From Thiopseudomonas sp. (GTDB lineage Bacteria > Pseudomonadota > Gammaproteobacteria > Pseudomonadales > Pseudomonadaceae), in assembly GCA_023228985.1 (NCBI GenBank), contig JALOAC010000020.1, positions 1 through 51,955 of the forward strand: 51,955 nt of DNA, in the 5' to 3' direction. Every line of letters begins with the position of its first letter. Position 1 is the stretch's first letter. Below the pieces are notes generated by a model that was given only the letters and a program-made list of their open reading frames with translations, was not told where the DNA came from and did not search any database. Shown here piece after piece: positions 1 to 9,251 of this stretch. Made by a program: the position numbers and the translations under genes.

Positions 1-38
1 AAAAACCAACTGCTTTTGTCAGATATAGGCCGCACAAT

Positions 39-68
39 TTTACAGGTTTAGCTTTAGTTTTCTACTAT
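39..68 (+). promoter_or_regulatory. Candidate sigma-70 promoter for the glycogen operon
   Basis: A TTTACA box at 39-44 is followed after 18 bases by TACTAT at 63-68, about 27 bases before the Shine-Dalgarno sequence of glk. The match is five of six and four of six to the consensus. This is pattern matching only. It is the only reasonable promoter visible upstream of the rightward glycogen genes, but the operon could also start outside the window. Confidence 0.35.
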
Positions 69-101
69 TAATGCTATGCTTAACTGTATCTGGAGGTCTT
101 T

Positions 102-1052
102 ATGTTAATACTGGCTGGCGATATAGGTGGAACAAAATCTTGGTTGGCTGCTTTTGATACGCAGCAGTCTAATTCTATAGTTGCAGAGAAAATCTATTCT
201 AGTCAGCAGTTCGATTCTTTGGCTGCGGTGGTACAAGAATTTTGTCGCGACTTTCAGCTTAACCCCTTTAGTGGTGCTTGTTTTGGTTTGCCGGGACCTG
301 TGACTGGTGAGCAAGCGCAACTGACAAATTTACCTTGGTTGGTAAGCAGCCAAGCAATCAGCCAGCAATGCAATATTGCTAAAGTGAAACTGATTAACGA
401 CTTTCAAGCAGCTGCTTTGGGTATTGATGCGATTAGCTCAGACCAACTCGTGTGCCTGCAAGAAGGCAGATTCAACCCGCAGGGTAATCGTCTGGTAGTA
501 GGAGCAGGTACAGGTTTGGGAGTGGCGCCGGTAGTTAATACACTACAAGGTTTTGTACCGCAGCCCTGCGAGGGTGGGCATATGGATTTTGCGCCGGTCA
601 ATGAGTTGCAGCAACGACTACAAAAATGGCTGTGGCAAAGCTGGCGTCATTTATCCTATGAGCGTTTGCTCTCGGGTGCAGGGCTGCAGGCTTTGTATGC
701 GTTTTTTGGCAAGTTATCGATTAAAGAACAAGATACTTGGCCTCAGCCAGAGCAGGTTCAACAGTGGGCCGAAGAAGGCCAAGCAGAGGCCATAAAAGCC
801 ATTAATGCTTTTGTGCAAATTTACGCCGCTTATATTGGTAATATTGCCCTGCTGTGGCCGGCTTATGCAGGCATATATATAGCTGGTGGTATTGCCGCGA
901 AGATTGAGCCGTGGATGAGCAAGGAAGGGTTTTTAATCAAGTTGCAAGATAAAGGGCGTATGAGTGGTTTGGTCGCTGATATGCCGGTGTATTTAGTTAA
1001 AGACCCAGCGCTAGGGCTGAAAGGCGCAATGTTGTGTGCAACGAGTTTGTGA
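102..1052 (+). CDS. glk: Glucokinase
   Basis: Cytoplasmic ATP-dependent kinase that converts glucose to glucose-6-phosphate, feeding glycolysis or, through pgm at the other end of the cluster, glycogen synthesis. The 316 residues are the usual length for the Glk family. The N-terminal phosphate-binding loop DIGGTK (residues 7-12), the NDF motif near residue 100, the GAGTGLG nucleotide loop and EGGHMDF are all present. The ATG is preceded by GGAGGT at 92-97. It is the first gene of a rightward cluster and lies 62 bases before glgC. Its place here suggests it recycles free glucose released by the GH57 and MalQ enzymes downstream. Confidence 0.92.
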   Translation: MLILAGDIGGTKSWLAAFDTQQSNSIVAEKIYSSQQFDSLAAVVQEFCRDFQLNPFSGACFGLPGPVTGEQAQLTNLPWLVSSQAISQQCNIAKVKLINDFQAAALGIDAISSDQLVCLQEGRFNPQGNRLVVGAGTGLGVAPVVNTLQGFVPQPCEGGHMDFAPVNELQQRLQKWLWQSWRHLSYERLLSGAGLQALYAFFGKLSIKEQDTWPQPEQVQQWAEEGQAEAIKAINAFVQIYAAYIGNIALLWPAYAGIYIAGGIAAKIEPWMSKEGFLIKLQDKGRMSGLVADMPVYLVKDPALGLKGAMLCATSL

Positions 1053-1114
1053 TTTGGTGAACCCTGCATGCGGTTCATCCCAGATTGTTTAATGGATACG
1101 TAAACGAGGTATGT

Positions 1115-2380
1115 ATGGATAATACAGCGAAAAATAAAACAACAGCTGAAATTTTGCGCAAAACCTTAGCCCTAGTGTTAGCTGGTGGAGAAGGTAGCAG
1201 ACTAAAAGATTTGACCCAGTGGCGCGCAAAACCTGCCGTTCCCTTTGGCGGAAAATATCGCATTATCGACTTTGTGTTATCCAACTGCGTGAACTCAGGG
1301 ATACGCAAGATTGGTGTGTTGACCCAATATAAATCCAACTCGCTAATTCGCCATGTGCAGCGGGGCTGGAGTTTTATGCGCTATGAGGCGGGTGAGTTTG
1401 TTGAGCTATTGCCAGCGCAGCAGCGGGTAGATAAAGAGTGGTACAGAGGCACTGCTGATGCGCTGTATCAGAACCTGGATATCTTACGTCGACACAAGCC
1501 AGAGTATGTGTTGGTGTTGGGCGGCGACCATATTTACTCCATGGATTACAGCCGCATGCTCAAAGAACACGTGACCTCAGGTGCAGATGTCACCATCGGT
1601 TGTATTGAAGTGCCGCGTGAAGAAGCTACCGGCTTTGGTGTGATGTCGGTCGATGAAGACTTTAAAGTCACTAAGTTCACGGAAAAGCCAGTCGACCCTG
1701 AAGCAATGCCGGGCAAGCCAAACAAGGCGCTGGCATCAATGGGTATTTACGTGTTCTCTACCGAGTTTTTATTCCAGAAACTGATTAAAGACCATGATGA
1801 CAAAGAGTCATCGCACGATTTCGGTAAAGATATTATTCCGTCGATAATTGATGAAAACTATGTACTCGCTTACCCCTTTGTCAATGAGCGCGGTGAGCCT
1901 GACTATTGGCGCGATGTTGGAACGCTAGAGTCATACTGGCAAGCGAGTATGGATTTGTGTTCAATCACGCCAGAACTTAATCTTTATGATCGCGATTGGC
2001 CGATTTGGACCTATCAGGCGCAACAGCCGCCAGCCAAGTTTGCCTTTGATGATGACAGCCGTCGCGGTAAAGCGATCGACTCATTGGTATCAGCTGGTTG
2101 CATCATTTCGGGTGCCAGCATTAAGCGCTCGGTTATCTCCAGCGGCTGCGTTATTCATAGTTATGCCAGCGTCACCAACTCAGTGCTATTGCCAAAAGTT
2201 GAGGTGGGCAGACATTGTCGGATTCAAAACGCTATCATTGACAAGGGAGCTAAGATTCCCAATGGCACGATCATTGGTGAGGACCGCGTGGAAGACGCAA
2301 AACGTTTCTTGGTTGATGAAAATGGGCTGGTTTTGGTAACACCGGAAATGCTTGGGCAAAACGAACGTTTTACTCGATAG
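1115..2380 (+). CDS. glgC: Glucose-1-phosphate adenylyltransferase
   Basis: Makes ADP-glucose from glucose-1-phosphate and ATP, the committed and normally allosterically controlled step of bacterial glycogen synthesis. The nucleotidyltransferase domain shows LAGGEGSRL near the N-terminus, KPAVPFGGKYR and the WYRGTADA and GGDHIY motifs. A left-handed beta-helix hexapeptide domain forms the C-terminal third. The start is placed at the ATG at 1115, preceded by GAGGT, because an upstream TTG at 1085 in frame lacks a ribosome site and adds residues foreign to the family. The 421 residues compare with about 430 in enteric GlgC. It belongs to the operon with glgB, glgA and glgP. Confidence 0.95.
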   Translation: MDNTAKNKTTAEILRKTLALVLAGGEGSRLKDLTQWRAKPAVPFGGKYRIIDFVLSNCVNSGIRKIGVLTQYKSNSLIRHVQRGWSFMRYEAGEFVELLPAQQRVDKEWYRGTADALYQNLDILRRHKPEYVLVLGGDHIYSMDYSRMLKEHVTSGADVTIGCIEVPREEATGFGVMSVDEDFKVTKFTEKPVDPEAMPGKPNKALASMGIYVFSTEFLFQKLIKDHDDKESSHDFGKDIIPSIIDENYVLAYPFVNERGEPDYWRDVGTLESYWQASMDLCSITPELNLYDRDWPIWTYQAQQPPAKFAFDDDSRRGKAIDSLVSAGCIISGASIKRSVISSGCVIHSYASVTNSVLLPKVEVGRHCRIQNAIIDKGAKIPNGTIIGEDRVEDAKRFLVDENGLVLVTPEMLGQNERFTR

Positions 2381-2437
2381 TTATATTTACCTAAATCAAA
2401 ACTGCCGAGCATGCAGAATTATTAGGGAGCGCATCAC

Positions 2438-4159
2438 GTGGGTCAGCTACAAAAAGTAAAATTAGTTTTATGTTGGCATATGCATCAGCCGCACTATCGT
2501 GATGGCTTGGATGGTGAGTACCGCTTGCCGTGGGTATATTTGCACGCAATCAAAGACTACACCGATATGGTGGCGCACCTGGAGAATTGTCCCAACGCTA
2601 AAGTAGTGATCAACTTTGCCCCTGTATTGCTTGAGCAGCTTGATGATTATGGCGCGCAAATGCATAACTGGCTTGAAAAAGGTCAGGTTATGCAGGATTG
2701 GTTGTTGAATGTTGTCGCCGGTGCGCTGCCTATCCCGGCGGACGTAGCAGGACGGAAAAAAATTGTTGATGCTTGCCAGCGCTGTCATGCACCGACCATT
2801 ATCGACACGTTACCGGCATTTCGTTATCTGACAGACATAGCGCAAAAATACAGCCACGATGCGCCAGCCTATGAGCAGATGCTGCTGTATTTGGATGAAG
2901 GTTTCTTTCGTGACTTGTTGATGTGGTACCACTTAGCTTGGACGGGACAGAGCTTGCGTAGAAGTGATGAGCGTATCCAGCACTTGATGGATAAAGCGCA
3001 TGGCTATACGCAAGCCGATCAGCAGGTGTTGGTAGAAATTATGATGGATGCTGTAGCTGGCATCATTCCTCGCTATCGTGCTTTGTTGGAGTCAGGACAA
3101 ATAGAGATATCAACGACGCCTTATGGCCATCCCATAGTGCCGTTATTGTTAGATTTTAATTCCATGCGTGATGCTATGCCCGACGCTCCGGCGCCTAAGC
3201 ATGCAAATTATCCCGGTGGTTTAGAGCGCGCACGCTGGCATATGCAACATGGCTTAGATGTGTTTGTTGAGCATTTTGGACAGCGGCCTACAGGTATTTG
3301 GCTGTCAGAAGGCGCGGTCAGTGTCGGGGCAGTTGACTTGCTTGATGAGTTTGACGTGAGTTGGACCGCTACAGGACAGGGGGTTTGGGCTAACTCCTGT
3401 AGAAATGCCAGCTCTACTGTGAGTGGTGTGCGCTGTGATCAGGCTTTTTATAAGCCTGTGCGCTATGAAGAGCAAAACTGCGCCATTTTTTTTCGCGATG
3501 ATGGTTTATCTGACTTGATCGGCTTTCAATACAAAAGCTGGCATGTTGAAGATGCGGTGAATAACTTTGCTCAACATCTGATGAATATTGCTAACTACAT
3601 GGGTGATAAAGCGTCTGAGCATGTGGTTAGTGTGGTGTTGGATGGTGAAAATGCATGGGAGTATTACGACAATAACGGCTATGAGTTTTTGTCCGCGCTG
3701 TATAAAAAACTAGCCCAACATCCACGCGTTGAACTTACTACTTTTAGCCAGGCGTTGAAAAAAGGTGCGGTGGTCGCAGAGTTGCCAGTACTAACTGCAG
3801 GCAGCTGGGTATACGGCTCTTTCTCCACTTGGATTGGTGAGCAGGATAAAAACCTAGGCTGGGATATTTTAGTCGAGGCTAAACAGATGTATGACCAGGT
3901 CAAGCGCACAGGTCGTCTCAGCGAACCTGAACTAGCTGTAGCAACAGCGCAGTTGGCTGTCTGCGAAGGCTCAGACTGGTTTTGGTGGTTTGGGGATTAC
4001 AACCCTGCGGAAAGTGTTAGCGACTTCGAGTTGCTTTTTCGTCACCATATAGAAAAGCTTTACCAGCTCTTAGGTGAAACACCGCCGGAAATATTAGAGC
4101 AGCCCATATCTTTTGGCGGAGGAAGCATGGAAAACTCCGGCACCATGCGTCGTAATTGA
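2438..4159 (+). CDS. Glycoside hydrolase family 57 alpha-glucanase
   Basis: A 573-residue GH57 enzyme acting on alpha-1,4 or alpha-1,6 glucans. The N-terminal HMHQPHYRD is the family signature. The conserved WLSEGAVS places the likely nucleophile at Glu291, and VVLDGENAWEYY places the likely acid at Asp402, in line with the GH57 two-residue machinery. The start is GTG, with AGGGAG eight bases upstream. GH57 covers alpha-amylases, amylopullulanases, branching enzymes and glucanotransferases, and the specificity cannot be read from sequence alone. Since glgB (GH13) already supplies branching and no glgX debranching enzyme is in the cluster, an amylase or amylopullulanase role in glycogen breakdown is my inference. 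Confidence 0.85.
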   Translation: MGQLQKVKLVLCWHMHQPHYRDGLDGEYRLPWVYLHAIKDYTDMVAHLENCPNAKVVINFAPVLLEQLDDYGAQMHNWLEKGQVMQDWLLNVVAGALPIPADVAGRKKIVDACQRCHAPTIIDTLPAFRYLTDIAQKYSHDAPAYEQMLLYLDEGFFRDLLMWYHLAWTGQSLRRSDERIQHLMDKAHGYTQADQQVLVEIMMDAVAGIIPRYRALLESGQIEISTTPYGHPIVPLLLDFNSMRDAMPDAPAPKHANYPGGLERARWHMQHGLDVFVEHFGQRPTGIWLSEGAVSVGAVDLLDEFDVSWTATGQGVWANSCRNASSTVSGVRCDQAFYKPVRYEEQNCAIFFRDDGLSDLIGFQYKSWHVEDAVNNFAQHLMNIANYMGDKASEHVVSVVLDGENAWEYYDNNGYEFLSALYKKLAQHPRVELTTFSQALKKGAVVAELPVLTAGSWVYGSFSTWIGEQDKNLGWDILVEAKQMYDQVKRTGRLSEPELAVATAQLAVCEGSDWFWWFGDYNPAESVSDFELLFRHHIEKLYQLLGETPPEILEQPISFGGGSMENSGTMRRN

Positions 4160-4193
4160 TTAGCTTGAATTTTAGGGATATACGAGGTGCGCT

Positions 4194-5537
4194 ATGACAA
4201 CCCGAACAGCAGGAATGCTTTTGCATCCAACGTCTTTACCCAACGGTGTGTTGGATGATAATGCTTGGTGGTTTTTAGATTGGCTACAAGAAGCTGGGTT
4301 GTCTATTTGGCAGGTATTACCATTAACAGCGCCGCACGATGACTTATCGCCTTACCATAGTTTGTCGGCCTTTGCTTTAAATCCAAGGTTATTACCACCG
4401 GGCTGGGAAAATAGGCTGGAAGAACAGGATTTTACTAAGTTTTTAATGGACCCGCCCCACTGGCTAGGGGACTATGCCTTATTCATGGTATTGCGTGAAC
4501 AGTTTCACCATGCAGCATGGTCAAGCTGGCCTGATCATTACCGTTTGCGTGACCCTGATGCCTTGCAGCTGGTCGCTCAGGTGCATCATGAGCGTTTGTT
4601 ATATTTCAAAAAAGAGCAGTTTTGCCTGTTATCGCTCTGGCACGAGCTCAAGCAAGCGGCTAACAGTAAAGGCATACAGATATTTGGCGATATGCCGATT
4701 TTTGTTGCCTATGACAGTGTTGAGGTGTGGAAGCAGCCTGAGCAGTTTAAGTTGGATGAGAACCTTAACCCAACTGTGGTTACTGGTGTGCCGCCGGATT
4801 ATTTTTCTGAAACAGGCCAGCGTTGGGGTAACCCGCACTATAACTGGCCGGTCATGCAGGAGGATAATTTCAATTGGTGGTGCTGCCGTGTTAAAGCCGC
4901 GTTAGAGCTGTTTGATCTGGTGCGCATTGATCACTTTCGCGGATTGGAAGCCAGTTGGGAAATTGATGTTAATGAGCCCACGGCTATCAACGGTCGTTGG
5001 GAGAAAGCTCCTGGGGCAGAACTGCTCGCGCGTTTACAGCAAACCTTTAACCCATTACCACTGGTAGCAGAAGACCTGGGAATAATTACCCCGGAAGTGG
5101 TCGCCCTTAAAGAGCAGTTTAATTTGCCAGGCATGTCGGTCTTGCAGTTTGGTTTTAGCGGTCTACCAGATAATCCGCACGCCCCTGATGCGCTAGTACC
5201 CAATTCAGTGGTGTATACCGGTACCCATGATAACGATACCACTCTAGGCTGGCTGCACAGTTTGCATCCCGGCACACGTGAGTGGATGCTAACTCAGGTT
5301 GCTCAAGACGTTAAAGAAATGCCTTTGGCATTGATAGTGACGGGACTGCGTTCAATGGCTGAGCGGGTTATCGTTCCTATGCAGGATTGGTTGGGATTGG
5401 GCTCCGAGCATCGGATGAACACGCCCGGCACCATAGAAAATAACTGGCACTGGCAGTTTCAATGGTCGCAATTGCCCGAAGGGCTGGATCAGCGTATTCG
5501 TTACTGGGTAGAGCAATCAGGCCGACTACCCAGCTAA
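4194..5537 (+). CDS. malQ: 4-alpha-glucanotransferase (amylomaltase, GH77), compact form
   Basis: Transfers maltooligosaccharide segments between alpha-1,4-glucans and releases glucose, working on the short chains left by phosphorylase. The GH77 catalytic residues are present: nucleophile Asp246 in RIDHFRG, acid/base Glu293 in VAEDLG and Asp346 in GTHDNDTT. The N-terminal HPTSLP signature is followed by a shortened stretch. At 447 residues it is shorter than the roughly 500 of typical amylomaltases and far shorter than enteric MalQ, so it is an unusually compact and divergent member. ATG is preceded by GAGGTG. It lies 13 bases before glgB, so it is clearly cotranscribed with it. Confidence 0.87.
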   Translation: MTTRTAGMLLHPTSLPNGVLDDNAWWFLDWLQEAGLSIWQVLPLTAPHDDLSPYHSLSAFALNPRLLPPGWENRLEEQDFTKFLMDPPHWLGDYALFMVLREQFHHAAWSSWPDHYRLRDPDALQLVAQVHHERLLYFKKEQFCLLSLWHELKQAANSKGIQIFGDMPIFVAYDSVEVWKQPEQFKLDENLNPTVVTGVPPDYFSETGQRWGNPHYNWPVMQEDNFNWWCCRVKAALELFDLVRIDHFRGLEASWEIDVNEPTAINGRWEKAPGAELLARLQQTFNPLPLVAEDLGIITPEVVALKEQFNLPGMSVLQFGFSGLPDNPHAPDALVPNSVVYTGTHDNDTTLGWLHSLHPGTREWMLTQVAQDVKEMPLALIVTGLRSMAERVIVPMQDWLGLGSEHRMNTPGTIENNWHWQFQWSQLPEGLDQRIRYWVEQSGRLPS

Positions 5538-5550
5538 AGTAGGTGAAGTA

Positions 5551-7719
5551 ATGATAGATAAAGCATTAATAGAGCGCTTAGAGCAGGGACGCTTACATGA
5601 TCCCTTTCAAATTCTAGGAGCCCACTCTGTAGGTAAAGAGTGGGAAATTCGCGTCTGGATGCCTACCGCTAAACAAGTACGGCTTGAAGATAGACTGCCC
5701 ATGCAGCGTTTAACCGATAGCGGTTTATTTACGCTGACACTCAGCAGCAAAGAGTTTAAAGCCTTACCACGCCACTATGATGTGCATTGGGATGACTATA
5801 ACGGCTCAACCTATAGTCAAGTGTCGCCGTATTCGTTTGAGCCCTTGCTCGGCGAGCTAGATCTGCACCTATTTGCTGAAGGGCAGCATTGGCAAATTTA
5901 TGAGCATTTAGGCGCACAGACCACAATCATCGATGGCATACCTGGCGTGCAGTTTGCTGTTTGGGCACCCTCGGCAGAGCGCGTGTCTGTGGTGGGTGAT
6001 TTTAACGGTTGGCACGGTTTCCGTCATCCCATGCGTAGCCGCGGTGGTTCGGGCGTGTGGGAGATTTTTATCCCCGGCATGAAGCACGGTGACAAATACA
6101 AATTTGAAATTCGTAATATCACCACGGGCGATGTATTTGGCAAAACCGATCCCTATGCGCGTGGCATGGAGATGCGCCCACAAACAGCCTGCTATGTATT
6201 TAACTCACATCACCAATGGCAGGATCAGGACTGGTTAGAGCAGCGCAAAGTCTTTGATTGGGCGCACAAACCGGTCAGTATTTATGAAGTACACCTAGGT
6301 TCTTGGCAGCGCGATGATGTAGGTGCTTTCTTAAATTATCGCGAAATTGCCCATCGTTTGGTCGAGTATGTGGTGTGGATGGGTTATACCCATATTGAAT
6401 TAATGCCCATTACCGAGCATCCACTGGATGCCTCTTGGGGCTACCAAACGTCTGGCTACTTTGCACCAACTAGCCGCTTTGGCTCACCCGATGATTTCCG
6501 TTATTTTGTCGACTACTGCCACCGGCACAATATTGGCGTGTTTTTGGATTGGGTACCTGCTCATTTCCCTAAAGATTTTTTTGCCTTAGCCCGCTTTGAT
6601 GGTACAGCGCTTTATGAGCATGCAGATGCACGTTTAGGCGAACATCGCGACTGGGGTACTTATATTTTCAATTTTGGTCGTAACGAAGTGCGTAATTTCT
6701 TAATCGCTAACGCACTGTACTGGCTTAAAGAGTTCCATATTGACGGTTTGCGCGTGGATGCGGTGGCTTCTATGCTGTATCTGGATTATTCGCGCGAAGA
6801 AGGTGATTGGCTGCCAAATAAATATGGTGGGCGTGAAAACCTTGATGCCATAGCTTTCTTGCAGCAGCTTAACGCTGAGGTGCATAGCCAGCACCCGGGC
6901 ACTTTAGTAATGGCAGAAGAATCTACTTCATGGCCGATGGTGTCGCGTCCTACTTGGATGGGTGGCTTGGGCTTCTCCATGAAGTGGAATATGGGCTGGA
7001 TGAATGACACGCTGGATTACTTTGAAAAAGATCCCGTATACCGACCTTTTCACCATAACCAGCTTACATTTAGTCAGATGTACGCCTACACAGAAAACTT
7101 TATTCTGCCGTTTTCCCATGATGAAGTAGTGCATATGAAAGGTGCGCTGGCGCAAAAAATGCCGGGTGATGACTGGCAGAAAATGGCTAATTTGCGTTTG
7201 TTATTAAGCTATCAATGGCTGCACCCGGGCAAAAAGCTGTTATTTATGGGCTGTGATTTTGGCCAATGGACCGAGTGGAATGAGGCAATTGGCTTGCCTT
7301 GGCATTTGACGGACTACCCAAATCATCGCGGTGTGATGCAACTTGTGCGTCGGCTTAATCAGCTCTATCAGGTTGAGGAAGCGTTGCATAAGTATGACTT
7401 TGAACCACGTGGTTTTAGTTGGGTTGATTGCCATGATTACAGTCAGTCCATTTTAAGCTTTGAGCGTCATGCAGACGGTGAGACGCTGGTGTGTGTGTTT
7501 AACTTTACCCCAGTGCCACGCTACCGCTATCGCATAGGATTGCCCCAAGCAGGGCGTTATCAAGAAGTGTTTAACTCGGACTCACACCTCTATGGTGGCA
7601 GTAACCTAGGTAATAACGGTGCTGTAGATAGTCAACAACATCCATGGATGAATCGCCCCGTTTCGGCGAGCCTGACATTGCCGCCACTGGGGTGCGTAGT
7701 ATTTAAACGCACCGATTAG
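5551..7719 (+). CDS. glgB: 1,4-alpha-glucan branching enzyme (GH13)
   Basis: Forms the alpha-1,6 branches of glycogen by cutting and moving alpha-1,4 chains. At 722 residues it has the full bacterial layout: an N-terminal GlgB-specific module, a CBM48 domain (around residues 115-215, with VSVVGDFNGW), the GH13 barrel and a C-terminal beta domain. The catalytic residues are Asp403 in GLRVDAVAS, Glu456 in MAEEST and Asp524 in SHDEVVH, with the same spacing as in the E. coli enzyme. It follows malQ by 13 bases and has a TAGGTGA ribosome site. Confidence 0.96.
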   Translation: MIDKALIERLEQGRLHDPFQILGAHSVGKEWEIRVWMPTAKQVRLEDRLPMQRLTDSGLFTLTLSSKEFKALPRHYDVHWDDYNGSTYSQVSPYSFEPLLGELDLHLFAEGQHWQIYEHLGAQTTIIDGIPGVQFAVWAPSAERVSVVGDFNGWHGFRHPMRSRGGSGVWEIFIPGMKHGDKYKFEIRNITTGDVFGKTDPYARGMEMRPQTACYVFNSHHQWQDQDWLEQRKVFDWAHKPVSIYEVHLGSWQRDDVGAFLNYREIAHRLVEYVVWMGYTHIELMPITEHPLDASWGYQTSGYFAPTSRFGSPDDFRYFVDYCHRHNIGVFLDWVPAHFPKDFFALARFDGTALYEHADARLGEHRDWGTYIFNFGRNEVRNFLIANALYWLKEFHIDGLRVDAVASMLYLDYSREEGDWLPNKYGGRENLDAIAFLQQLNAEVHSQHPGTLVMAEESTSWPMVSRPTWMGGLGFSMKWNMGWMNDTLDYFEKDPVYRPFHHNQLTFSQMYAYTENFILPFSHDEVVHMKGALAQKMPGDDWQKMANLRLLLSYQWLHPGKKLLFMGCDFGQWTEWNEAIGLPWHLTDYPNHRGVMQLVRRLNQLYQVEEALHKYDFEPRGFSWVDCHDYSQSILSFERHADGETLVCVFNFTPVPRYRYRIGLPQAGRYQEVFNSDSHLYGGSNLGNNGAVDSQQHPWMNRPVSASLTLPPLGCVVFKRTD

Positions 7720-7778
7720 ATACGTTGCCTAATACGTATAAAACTTGCTCACTTAAGGATTTTGAAACTGGATTACAG

Positions 7779-9251
7779 ATGAATATTTTATTTGCAACAT
7801 CAGAGGCGCACCCCCTAATAAAAACCGGCGGCTTGGCTGACGTATCCGGTAGCTTACCCAAGGCTATGGCTCAGCTTGGTCACACAGTGCGGCTAGTTAT
7901 GCCAGCCTATCAGGCGGTGTTGGAGAAATACCCTGAGCAGCAACTGTTGGCAGAGTTTTCTGTGGGTGGAGCAGGACGCTTGCTCCATGTGCGCGTGCTT
8001 AGCGTACAGGTAGCAGAAGTGGGGACAGAGGTGCTGCTGTTAGATATTCCAGAGCTGTTTCAACGCCCCGGTAATCCTTATCTTGCCCAAGATGGCAGTG
8101 ACTGGTGGGATAACGGTGAGCGCTTTGCGGTTTTTTCGCGTGCGGTAGCTGAAATTGCTATGGACCGTGCAGGACTTAACTGGCGCGCCGATGCTGTGCA
8201 TGCCAATGATTGGCAAACTGGTTTGGTGGCCGCGTTTTTAAGCGAGGAAACGCAGCGACCTAAAACGCTATTCACTATTCATAATATGGCTTACGCGGGT
8301 TACTTCCCTAAGTCTTTATTTGACAGCATGTGGATGCCTTTGCCGTGGTGGACTGCTGAAGGTATTGAGTACTATGGGCAAATATCCATGCTCAAAGCGG
8401 GCATTATGTATTCTGATTGGGTAACTACCGTCAGTCCTACCTATGCGCAAGAAATATGTACTACAGAGTACGCCTATGGTTTTGCCCCAATAATGCAACA
8501 GCGCAGAGCCGAGGGTCGTTTGGTAGGCATTCTAAATGGCATAGACACCGAGCAGTGGAATCCACAAACCGATCCGCATATTGAATTTAATTACTCAGTA
8601 ACCAGCGGCAGAGTTAGCCAAAAGAAACGCAATAAAGCGGCCTTGTTGCATCAACTGGGAGTTAAGGACGTCGAGTCACGTCTAACTGAGCCGCTGATAG
8701 GATTTATTGGGCGCTTAGTGACGCAAAAAGGGGTTGATCTCATTACCCAAGTAATCCCCGAATTACTAGAAAAACACGCAGTCAATTTTGTATTGGTGGG
8801 TGCAGGTGAAGAGCATTATGAAGAAGGCTTTCGTGCACTAGCCAAGGCTTACCCAGAGCAGGTTTTTGTGTATATTGGTTACTCAGAGCCATTAGCGCAT
8901 CAGGTGGAAGCAGGAGCGGATATGTTCTTGATGCCTTCACGTTTTGAGCCCTGTGGATTAAATCAAATGTACAGCCTTGCTTATGGAACCCCGCCGATTG
9001 TGCATTATACCGGCGGCCTAATTGATACGGTGGTCAATGCTAGCGAAGAAAATGTCGCCGATAAAACAGCAACGGGCTTTGTTTTTTATGACCCGACAAT
9101 ACATGCGTTACGCTCAACAATTGAGCACGCCTTGTTTCTCTATAGCAAGCCAAGAACATGGCAACAAATACAGAAAAACGGTATGAGTCAGATATTTGAT
9201 TGGCAGCAGAGTGCGCAGAAATATATTCAATTATTTACAAAGGAAATTTAA
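7779..9251 (+). CDS. glgA: Glycogen synthase (ADP-glucose dependent, GT5)
   Basis: Elongates glycogen by adding glucose from ADP-glucose, the product of glgC in the same operon. The start is placed at ATG 7779, giving the family's usual beginning MNILFATSEAHP. An open frame reaches back to a TTG at 7725, but that extension has no ribosome site and no counterpart in the family. The ADP-glucose-binding KTGGLADV motif near residue 15 and the C-terminal PSRFEPCGLNQ glycosyltransferase motif with its conserved glutamate are intact. At 490 residues it is typical. Its stop codon touches the start of glgP. Confidence 0.95.
   Translation: MNILFATSEAHPLIKTGGLADVSGSLPKAMAQLGHTVRLVMPAYQAVLEKYPEQQLLAEFSVGGAGRLLHVRVLSVQVAEVGTEVLLLDIPELFQRPGNPYLAQDGSDWWDNGERFAVFSRAVAEIAMDRAGLNWRADAVHANDWQTGLVAAFLSEETQRPKTLFTIHNMAYAGYFPKSLFDSMWMPLPWWTAEGIEYYGQISMLKAGIMYSDWVTTVSPTYAQEICTTEYAYGFAPIMQQRRAEGRLVGILNGIDTEQWNPQTDPHIEFNYSVTSGRVSQKKRNKAALLHQLGVKDVESRLTEPLIGFIGRLVTQKGVDLITQVIPELLEKHAVNFVLVGAGEEHYEEGFRALAKAYPEQVFVYIGYSEPLAHQVEAGADMFLMPSRFEPCGLNQMYSLAYGTPPIVHYTGGLIDTVVNASEENVADKTATGFVFYDPTIHALRSTIEHALFLYSKPRTWQQIQKNGMSQIFDWQQSAQKYIQLFTKEI

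Noticed and set aside
7725..7778. N-terminal extension of glycogen synthase from TTG 7725
   Set aside because: No ribosome site is present, and the family normally begins with the sequence found at 7779.
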